Below are positions 7,342 through 12,532 of a DNA stretch of 12,532 nt, in pieces; the stretch's first letter is position 1; every line of letters starts with the position of its first letter. Source of the DNA: CAJXNP01 sp050305935 (GTDB lineage Bacteria; Bacteroidota; Bacteroidia; Cytophagales; Cyclobacteriaceae); assembly GCA_050305935.1 (NCBI GenBank), contig JBNLGG010000098.1, positions 1 to 12,532 of the forward strand, given 5' to 3'. The notes below the pieces were generated by a model. That model was not told where the DNA came from. It ran no database searches and was given only the letters and a program-made list of their open reading frames with translations. A program made the translations under genes and the position numbers.

Positions 7342-7731
7342 GTGTTAAGGCAAGCCACACATATCGTTTTTGCTTTCATCCTTCTGATCAACACAGCAGG
7401 GATACAGATCAATAGCCACTATTGCGGAGATTACCTGGCATCGCTTTCGGTTTACCTGGATGCAAGTCCATGCTGTGACAGAGAGGATGGCAAAAGTATG
7501 ATGGGCTGTTGCCATGACGAGTCGATTGTATTGCAACTTGATGACGACTTTGTTAAAGAAAATATACAAAAATTTAATGTAGAGGCTGATTTTTCCATTG
7601 TACTTCCAGAATACACTTTTATTGCAGACCTTTTTACATTAGATAATGATTATCAATTAACTTATTCCGATTACTCGCCTCCACCCCTCATATCAGATAT
7701 TCCCATAGAGGTGCAGAGTTTTCTTCTTTAG
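7342..7731 (+). CDS. HYC_CC_PP family protein (small exported Cys-rich protein)
   Basis: A 129-residue protein with the three motifs that name this Bacteroidota family: HYC at residues 26-28, paired cysteines at 44-45 and 56-57 (CCDRE, then GCCHD), and a late PP motif (YSPPPLISDIP). Residues about 7-23 are hydrophobic, giving a signal peptide or N-terminal anchor with cleavage possibly just before HYC. Family knowledge: these genes typically precede CusA/CzcA-type efflux genes, as here, and the Cys/His content suggests periplasmic metal binding; the biochemical function is not established. The start is a GTG: the next codon but one upstream in frame is a TAA, so no earlier start exists. A TATCTTTA box lies only 4 bases upstream, so the transcript may have almost no leader. 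Confidence 0.88.
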   Translation: MLRQATHIVFAFILLINTAGIQINSHYCGDYLASLSVYLDASPCCDREDGKSMMGCCHDESIVLQLDDDFVKENIQKFNVEADFSIVLPEYTFIADLFTLDNDYQLTYSDYSPPPLISDIPIEVQSFLL

Positions 7732-7796
7732 AATTTCATAAAGGGATTCCTTCCCGCGATCACATCGATTCCCGTGGATCGATGGTGATAATTCTT

Positions 7797-7816
7797 TTGT
7801 GAATACACATTCACAA
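7797..7816. promoter_or_regulatory. Perfect 8-bp inverted repeat upstream of the RND pump gene
   Basis: TTGTGAAT and ATTCACAA flank a 4-base loop in the 134-base gap between the HYC_CC_PP gene and the pump gene. No T run follows, so it is not a standard terminator. It could be an operator or an mRNA hairpin. Two ATCGAT copies lie just upstream at 7764-7769 and 7778-7783. Confidence 0.4.
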
Positions 7817-7833
7817 TCCACCAATTATTATCA

Positions 7834-7862
7834 AATACATTCGTGAACATTGAAAATGTATT
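7834..7862. promoter_or_regulatory. Inverted repeat adjoining the pump start codon
   Basis: AATACATT (7834-7841) and AATGTATT (7855-7862) are perfect complements with a 13-base loop, ending 3 bases before the ATG of the pump gene. In the mRNA the stem would cover the ribosome-loading zone; in DNA it could be an operator. It is A-T rich, so the stem would be weak. Confidence 0.3.
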
Positions 7863-7865
7863 CAA

Positions 7866-10800
7866 ATGATTAACCGTATCATTAAATACTTTCTTGAAAA
7901 CAAGCTGGTGACTGTTCTGGTATTGCTTGGTTTTGTCACTTGGGGAGTTGTTACCGCACCTTTTAATTGGGATCTGAAAATACTGCCATCAGATCCTGTA
8001 CCCGTAGATGCTATTCCCGATATTGGCGAAAACCAGCAGATCGTTTTTACAAAATGGCCGGGTAGATCCCCCCAGGATATCGAAGATCAGATTTCCTATC
8101 CGTTAACCACTTATTTGTTGGGAATCCCCGGGGTGAAGTCGATTCGAAGCACCTCGATATTTGGATTCTCCAGTATCTATGTCATTTTTAAGGAGGATAT
8201 TGAATTCTACTGGTCGCGTTCCAGGATCCTGGAAAAGCTCAATTCTCTACCCTCCGGTTTATTGCCAGATGGTGTCCAACCGTCGTTGGGGCCTGATGCC
8301 ACTGCCTTAGGTCAAATTTATTGGTACACCCTTGAAGGACGGGACAAAGAGGGAAATCCAACAGGCGGCTGGGATCTGCATGAAATACGCACGGCACAGG
8401 ATTTTTATGTCAAGTATGGACTGAATGCTGCGGAAGGTGTGTCGGAAGTTGCTTCTATTGGAGGATTTGTAAAGGAGTACCAGGTAGACGTTAATCCTGA
8501 TGCGCTGAAGGCGTTTAATATCCCACTGCACGTAGTCATGCAGGCAGTGCAAAAATCGAACAAGGATGTAGGCGCCAAAACCATTGAAATCAACCAGGCG
8601 GAGTACCTGGTGCGCGGGCTTGGGTATGTAAAGACGGTCGAGGATATTGAAAAGGCTGTGGTGGCTGTTCAGGATAATGTCCCCATCAGGATCAAAGACA
8701 TTGGTGTCGTTACACTGGGCCCGGCCAGTAGAAGGGGAATCCTGGACAAAGATGGCGCCGAGGTAGTGGGTGGAGTCGTCGTGGCCCGGTACGGGGCCAA
8801 CCCACTCGAAGTCATCAACAATGTAAAGGAGAAGATTAAGGAGATTGCTCCTGGTTTACCAAAAAAGACCTTGTCAGATGGCACCGAAAGCCAATTAACA
8901 ATCGTCCCGTTTTATGACCGTTCCGAATTGATTTATGAAACCCTGGGAACGCTGGAAGAAGCACTGTCGCTGGAAATTTTAATTACGATCCTGGTGGTAA
9001 TTGTTATGGTCTACAATCTAAGAGCATCTTTCCTCATCTCAAGCCTGCTTCCAATAGCCGTGTTGATGGTCTTCATCGCTATGCGCCATTTTGGGGTGGA
9101 CGCCAATATTGTTGCTCTCTCCGGTATTGCCATCGCCATTGGCACCATGGTCGACTTGGGCATCATATTATCGGAAAACATTATTAAGCATTTAGATGAG
9201 GCCCCTCCCGACCAACCGTTAGTCACAACTATTTATAATGGTGCATCGGAGGTTTCTGCAGCTATTCTTACTGCTGTTTCCACCACCATCGTGAGCTTCA
9301 TTCCGGTTTTCACCATGCAAGCTGCTGAAGGGAAATTGTTTGGACCACTGGCATTTACCAAATCTTTCGCATTAATAGCAGCATTAATCGTAGCATTACT
9401 AATTCTGCCAACATTAGCTCACTGGTTTTTTGGGTGGAGGGTAAAATCTCAAAAACTGAAGATCTTTATTAATGGTGGCCTTACCATTCTCGGAATTGTA
9501 TTTTTGATTACTTCGCACATCTGGGCGGGAATACTTCTTTTGTTTTTAGGTGTGCTGGGAATAACTAAAATCTACCTGCGCCATAAGCAAATTTCAACTT
9601 CACCTTTTGTATCAAGATTGCTGGACAAAGGTGAATTGGCCGTCGTCCTCATAGGCACAATATGGTTGTTAGCTAAATACTGGCTTCCTCTTGGCCCATC
9701 AAAATCACTGTTTTTAAACTTCTTTTTTGTTGCCTCGATCGTGGGCCTGATTTTAGGAGCCTTTACACTTTTGGAAAAATACTATCGCCCTATCCTTACC
9801 TGGTGCCTCAATAACAAAATCACATTCCTCCTAATACCTACTACTTTAATCCTTTTTGGAATCACCATCTGGATTGGATATCCCGGGATCTTTGGATTCT
9901 TAAAAAAGAGCGCTAACGCCATTGGATGGAAAATTGAAGAAACTGCTGTCTGGTCTGGTTTATCCCATACCCTTCCGGGAATTGGAAAGGAATTCATGCC
10001 ATCACTTGATGAAGGAAGTTTTTTACTGATGCCCACTTCCATGCCCCATTCTGGGATCGAATATAACCGGCGCGTACTGGGACAATTAGACATGTTGCTG
10101 ACTAGCATTCCGGAAGTGGAATTGACTGTTGGGAAGGCCGGAAGGGTTGAGTCGGCCCTCGACCCCGCTCCTATCAGTATGTTCGAGAACATTATTAATT
10201 ACAAGCCGGAATACCTTCTCAATAAAAAAGGACATCGCCAACGATTTAAAGTTGACAGAAAGAAACGATTCATTACTATAGAGGGTGACACTGTCTCTAA
10301 TGCAGAAGGATTACAAGCAGGAATTAAAGCCGATCAATTAATCCCAGATGAAAATGGTCAGTATTTCAGGAACTGGCGTGATCACATTCATTCTCCTGAT
10401 GACATCTGGGATGAGATCGTAAGAGTTACAAAAATACCTGGTGTAACCTCCGCTCCAAAACTGCAACCTATTGAAACGAGGCTGGTGATGTTACAGACAG
10501 GGATGCGTGCGCCTATGGGTATTAAAGTCTACGGTCCTGATCTGACGACCATTCAAAACTTTGGAATTCAACTTGAAAACATCCTTCAGCAAGTTCCCTC
10601 TGTCAAATCGGAAGCTGTTTTTGCGGACAGGATCGTCGGAAAGCCCTACTTACAGCTGAACATAGACCGGGAGGAAATTGCCCGATACGGATTAAATATC
10701 ACCGACGTTCAACAGACGATCGAAACAGCCATCGGTGGCATTGGTCTGTCGACTACTGTGGAAGGTCGTGAACGGTATCCCATCAGGGTCAGGTATCCAA

Positions 10801-11696
10801 GAGAACTACGTGACGACCCGGAAGCCCTTGGTAATATTCTTGTTCCTACACCTACCGGTGTACAAATCCCTCTCAAACAAATTGTCGATGTTGAATATGT
10901 CAGGGGGCCTCAGGCAATTAAAAGTGAAGAAACATTTTTGGTCGGATATGTTCTCTTCGACAAGAAAGAAGGATTTGCTGAAGTCACCGTTGTAAATGAC
11001 GCACGTGAAACTATTGAAAGGCATATCAAAGAAGGACATTTAAAAGTGCCCGATGGCGTAAGTTACAAATTCTCAGGAAGCTATGAGAACCAGGTAAGGG
11101 CAGAAAAGAGACTCTCGATTATCGTACCGGTTGTGCTGATCATTGTTTTCCTAATCCTCTATTTCCAATTCAAATCTGTCTCAACTTCTCTAATGGTCTT
11201 TTCAGGTATTGCCATGGCTTTCAGTGGCGGGTTCATAATGATTTGGTTGTATGGTCAGGGTTGGTTTGCTGATTTCACGCTTTTTGGCACCAATTTCAGG
11301 GATCTTTTCCAAATGCATACCATTAATCTAAGTGTGGCTGTTTGGGTAGGATTTATCGCATTGTTTGGAATCGCTACCGATGACGGCGTACTGATTGCTA
11401 CCTACCTGGATCAAAGTTTTGACCGGAATAAACCTGCCAATATACAAGAAGTCAGAAAAGCGGTGGTTGATGCCGGATTGCGAAGGATCAAACCCGCGTT
11501 GATGACGGTAGGCACGACTATGATTGCCCTCCTGCCGGTACTCACTTCCACCGGTCGCGGTTCAGATATCATGGTGCCTATGGCTATTCCCTCTTTTGGT
11601 GGGATGGCAGTAGCTTTGATAAGTATATTCATTGTTCCGGTGCTTTATTGCTGGAGGGAGGAAAGTAGAATTAGGAAGGTAGAGGCTGGAAGTTAG
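7866..11696 (+). CDS. CusA/CzcA family heavy-metal efflux RND transporter permease, long form
   Basis: A 1276-residue inner-membrane pump, the proton-driven core of a tripartite exporter. TM1 is about 12-31, followed by the porter sequence DAIPDIGENQQIVFTKWPGRSP (48-69) typical of HME-RND proteins. TM2-6 lie at about 365-520; TM4 has AIGTMVD (424-430) with Asp430 matching the proton-relay Asp of CusA, then SENIIK. Next come about four extra hydrophobic helices (about 534-553, 554-571, 590-606, 616-637) before the usual TM7 (about 652-671). The second porter half has MPSLDEGSFLLMPTSMP (711-726) and RYPIRVRYPRELRDD (970-984), then TM8-12 (about 1083-1262). E. coli CusA is about 230 residues shorter. 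At the place of a CusA copper-ligand Met in RYGM this protein reads RYGL (Leu943), so the metal is uncertain. The last dozen residues (EESRIRKVEAGS) are encoded by the purine-rich repeat starting the downstream cassette. Confidence 0.95.
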   Translation: MINRIIKYFLENKLVTVLVLLGFVTWGVVTAPFNWDLKILPSDPVPVDAIPDIGENQQIVFTKWPGRSPQDIEDQISYPLTTYLLGIPGVKSIRSTSIFGFSSIYVIFKEDIEFYWSRSRILEKLNSLPSGLLPDGVQPSLGPDATALGQIYWYTLEGRDKEGNPTGGWDLHEIRTAQDFYVKYGLNAAEGVSEVASIGGFVKEYQVDVNPDALKAFNIPLHVVMQAVQKSNKDVGAKTIEINQAEYLVRGLGYVKTVEDIEKAVVAVQDNVPIRIKDIGVVTLGPASRRGILDKDGAEVVGGVVVARYGANPLEVINNVKEKIKEIAPGLPKKTLSDGTESQLTIVPFYDRSELIYETLGTLEEALSLEILITILVVIVMVYNLRASFLISSLLPIAVLMVFIAMRHFGVDANIVALSGIAIAIGTMVDLGIILSENIIKHLDEAPPDQPLVTTIYNGASEVSAAILTAVSTTIVSFIPVFTMQAAEGKLFGPLAFTKSFALIAALIVALLILPTLAHWFFGWRVKSQKLKIFINGGLTILGIVFLITSHIWAGILLLFLGVLGITKIYLRHKQISTSPFVSRLLDKGELAVVLIGTIWLLAKYWLPLGPSKSLFLNFFFVASIVGLILGAFTLLEKYYRPILTWCLNNKITFLLIPTTLILFGITIWIGYPGIFGFLKKSANAIGWKIEETAVWSGLSHTLPGIGKEFMPSLDEGSFLLMPTSMPHSGIEYNRRVLGQLDMLLTSIPEVELTVGKAGRVESALDPAPISMFENIINYKPEYLLNKKGHRQRFKVDRKKRFITIEGDTVSNAEGLQAGIKADQLIPDENGQYFRNWRDHIHSPDDIWDEIVRVTKIPGVTSAPKLQPIETRLVMLQTGMRAPMGIKVYGPDLTTIQNFGIQLENILQQVPSVKSEAVFADRIVGKPYLQLNIDREEIARYGLNITDVQQTIETAIGGIGLSTTVEGRERYPIRVRYPRELRDDPEALGNILVPTPTGVQIPLKQIVDVEYVRGPQAIKSEETFLVGYVLFDKKEGFAEVTVVNDARETIERHIKEGHLKVPDGVSYKFSGSYENQVRAEKRLSIIVPVVLIIVFLILYFQFKSVSTSLMVFSGIAMAFSGGFIMIWLYGQGWFADFTLFGTNFRDLFQMHTINLSVAVWVGFIALFGIATDDGVLIATYLDQSFDRNKPANIQEVRKAVVDAGLRRIKPALMTVGTTMIALLPVLTSTGRGSDIMVPMAIPSFGGMAVALISIFIVPVLYCWREESRIRKVEAGS

Positions 11697-11718
11697 AAAA
11701 TGGAAGTTGGAAGTTGGG
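11682..11718 (+). repeat. Left repeat tract, GGAAGTTGG-type
   Basis: Contains GGAAGTTAG at 11688-11696 and tandem GGAAGTTGGAAGTTGGG at 11702-11718. It covers the last codons and stop of the pump gene and the spacer beyond. The same motif recurs in direct orientation at 12143-12171 and in inverted orientation at 12202-12224. Confidence 0.8.
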
Positions 11719-11758
11719 TAAATAAAAGACAAGTAATTAGACTTAAGAATATTGAATT

Positions 11759-12127
11759 ATGATAAAGTCCTATAAAGATTTAGAAGTATACAAGAGATCA
11801 TTCAAGTTGGCCATGGATATTTTTTGGCTAAGCCGCAAATTCCCAAAGGAGGAAACTGATTCACTTACATCCCAAATAAATCGGTCTTCAAGATCTATTA
11901 GCTCCAACATATCAGAAGGATGGGCAAAAAGGCAGTTTGACAATGTATTTAAACAACACTTGATCAATTCACTTGGCTCAAATACAGAAACTGAAAACTG
12001 GTTGTCCTTCGCTTTTGAATATAAATATATCGATCAGCCTCAGTATGAGGCATTAATAGGGGAAGTAAATATTATTGGTAAAATGTTGACCAAGTTACAC
12101 CAAAACTGGACAAGCTATGAAAGGTAA
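11759..12127 (+). CDS. Four helix bundle protein, S23 / 23S rRNA intervening-sequence family
   Basis: A 122-residue protein matching the S23 family pattern. It opens with the KDLEVYKRSFKLAMDIF helix; then SRKFPKEETDSLTSQINRSSRSISSNISEGWAKR, the most conserved stretch, equivalent to 'FP..E...L..QI.R...SI..NI.EG..R'; then FKQHLINSLGSNTETENWL; and a final helix with IGKMLTKLH. Structures of relatives show a four-helix bundle forming pentamers, related in fold to the Avd protein of diversity-generating retroelements. Function is unknown; a nucleic-acid-binding role is suspected. It starts with ATG 62 bases after the pump stop, and its last 11 bases overlap the likely start of the TolC-family gene. 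It has no obvious role in metal efflux and is flanked by GGAAGTTGG-type repeats, so it looks like an insertion into the efflux operon. Confidence 0.93.
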   Translation: MIKSYKDLEVYKRSFKLAMDIFWLSRKFPKEETDSLTSQINRSSRSISSNISEGWAKRQFDNVFKQHLINSLGSNTETENWLSFAFEYKYIDQPQYEALIGEVNIIGKMLTKLHQNWTSYER

Positions 12128-12532
12128 TCCGAATGATAACAAGAAGTTGGAAATTAGAAGTTGGAAGCTGGATTTCAAAAAAGGAATTGTCAGGTCTCTG
12201 ATCCAACTTCTAACTTCTAGCCTCCCGCTTCGATCTGGAACAATCATTTGCTTAATAGTAATAGGCTTATCAATGATCTTTCAATTCCAATCAAATGCCC
12301 AATCCCTCGACGATTACTACAAGATCGCCGCTGAAAACAATCCGGGACTGCAGGCAAAATACAAAGCCTTCGAAGCAGCCATGCAGAAAGCATCCCAAGT
12401 AGGAAGCCTCCCCGATCCGACTCTTTCATTTGGATATTTCGTTTCGCCAGTGGAAACAAGGGTAGGCCCACAAAAAGCAAGGTTTTCTTTGACGCAAATG
12501 TTTCCATGGTTTGGTACTTTGTCTGCACAAAA
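12117..12532 (+). CDS. TolC family outer membrane efflux protein, 5' part (truncated by window end)
   Basis: An open frame of 138 codons that runs off the right edge. After a hydrophobic stretch (TIICLIVIGLSMIFQ, about residues 42-56) and a signal-peptidase-like SNA-QS site, the mature part begins LDDYYKIAAENNPGLQAKYKAFEAAMQKASQVGSLPDPTLSFGYF and continues to RFSLTQMFPWFGTLSAQ. These are standard features of the CusC/TolC-like channels that pair with HME-RND pumps. Start choice is difficult. The ATG at 12117 overlaps the S23 stop (ATGAAAGGTAA) and keeps the frame open through the repeat tracts, giving an unusually long n-region of about 41 residues before the hydrophobic core. The only other ATG (12273) would remove the signal peptide. 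The native start was probably displaced by the cassette; a non-ATG start between 12147 and 12200 is also possible. Confidence 0.85.
   Translation, partial: MKGNPNDNKKLEIRSWKLDFKKGIVRSLIQLLTSSLPLRSGTIICLIVIGLSMIFQFQSNAQSLDDYYKIAAENNPGLQAKYKAFEAAMQKASQVGSLPDPTLSFGYFVSPVETRVGPQKARFSLTQMFPWFGTLSAQ
12143..12171 (+). repeat. Direct copy of the GGAAGTTGG-type repeat
   Basis: Starts 15 bases after the S23 stop and consists of about three AGAAGTTGGAA-like units (GAAGTTGGAAATTAGAAG, then TTGGAAGCTGG). It is in the same orientation as the tract before the S23 gene and complementary to the tract at 12202-12224. Confidence 0.8.
12154..12213 (+). repeat. Perfect 12-bp inverted repeat (hairpin) between S23 gene and channel gene
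   Basis: TTAGAAGTTGGA (12154-12165) is the exact complement of TCCAACTTCTAA (12202-12213), with a 36-base loop. In RNA it would form a stable stem just after the S23 gene. With no following T run it is not a standard terminator; it could be an RNase III type processing site, a partial attenuator, or simply the remains of inverted repeats. Confidence 0.7.
12202..12224 (-). repeat. Right repeat tract, inverted copy
   Basis: On the minus strand this reads as GAGGCTAGAAGTTAGAAG then TTGGA, matching the left tract except for one substitution and the absence of an internal 7-base segment present on the left. It lies directly before the sequence encoding the hydrophobic core of the channel protein's signal peptide. 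Confidence 0.7.

Larger units (their letters stand above)
11682..12224. mobile_element. Putative S23-type cassette with imperfect terminal inverted repeats
   Basis: The left end GAGGCTGGAAGTTAG (11682-11696) and the right end, read on the minus strand as GAGGCTAGAAGTTAG (12224-12210), match at 14 of 15 bases in inverted orientation. Inside each end are more GGAAGTTGG-type repeats, and the only gene is the four-helix-bundle protein at 11759-12127. There is no transposase and no target duplication that I can see. The layout copies that of 23S rRNA intervening sequences, in which an S23 ORF lies between complementary ends, but here it separates two efflux genes. That this is a transferable unit is my inference. 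Confidence 0.5.

Noticed and set aside
9782..10192. Minus-strand open frame of 136 codons inside the pump gene
   Set aside because: It is antisense to well-conserved pump sequence, with no recognisable domain and no promoter or start context.
11759..12127. Diversity-generating retroelement accessory (Avd) gene
   Set aside because: The fold is related, but there is no reverse transcriptase, template repeat or variable repeat nearby; the sequence fits the S23 branch better.
11682..12224. CRISPR array or insertion sequence
   Set aside because: The repeats are short, degenerate and not spaced by uniform spacers, and there is no transposase gene or visible target-site duplication.
12244..12528. 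Minus-strand open frame of 94 codons at the right end
   Set aside because: It is antisense to the TolC-family reading frame, which has clear family motifs across the same bases.
12273..12532. ATG at 12273 as start of the TolC-family gene
   Set aside because: It would leave only 9 residues before the cleavage-like SNA-QS site and remove the hydrophobic core needed for export.

Overview
The window looks like chromosomal DNA of a Bacteroidota member, most likely of the order Cytophagales. The evidence is an ECF sigma factor paired with a membrane-anchored beta-barrel-like protein, a HYC_CC_PP family gene in front of a long CusA-type RND pump, a short-form 6-phosphogluconate dehydrogenase, and almost no strong Shine-Dalgarno sites. 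The species is not identifiable from the sequence alone.

Region 1 (1-6027, minus strand) is a possible six-gene transcription unit read right to left: gnd, zwf, pgl, a CPBP-family membrane protease-like protein, an ECF sigma factor, and a protein with one inner-membrane helix, a long disordered linker and a C-terminal beta-barrel-like domain. Gaps are 13, 3, -4, 65 and -17 bases. The first three genes form the whole oxidative pentose phosphate branch (glucose-6-phosphate to ribulose-5-phosphate). The last two look like a sigma factor with its membrane-bound partner and may have their own promoter. The first 309 bases hold no gene I can support.

Region 2 (6028-7341) starts with an AT-rich divergent intergenic stretch. 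A very acidic 101-residue plus-strand protein follows, closed by a strong hairpin-plus-T terminator that also lies between it and a convergent GyrI-like small-molecule-binding protein. Between that gene and the next plus-strand gene is a clean TGACA-N6-TGTCA inverted repeat that could be an operator.

Region 3 (7342-12532, plus strand) is a heavy-metal efflux locus: a small secreted Cys/His-containing HYC_CC_PP protein, a 1276-residue CusA/CzcA-family RND pump, and the 5' part of a TolC-family outer membrane channel that runs off the window. The periplasmic adaptor expected for a tripartite pump is not in the window and probably lies beyond the right edge.

The most unusual feature is between the pump and channel genes. 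A 122-residue four-helix-bundle (23S rRNA intervening-sequence, S23-type) protein gene sits there, bracketed by GGAAGTTGGAAGTTGG-type repeats whose outer ends are imperfect inverted repeats (14 of 15 bases). The whole cassette is about 540 bp (11682-12224). The repeat sequence supplies the last residues of the pump and, if translation starts at the ATG overlapping the S23 stop, the N-terminal extension of the channel. It resembles the known rRNA intervening sequences (S23 ORF between complementary ends), but lies in a protein-coding operon.
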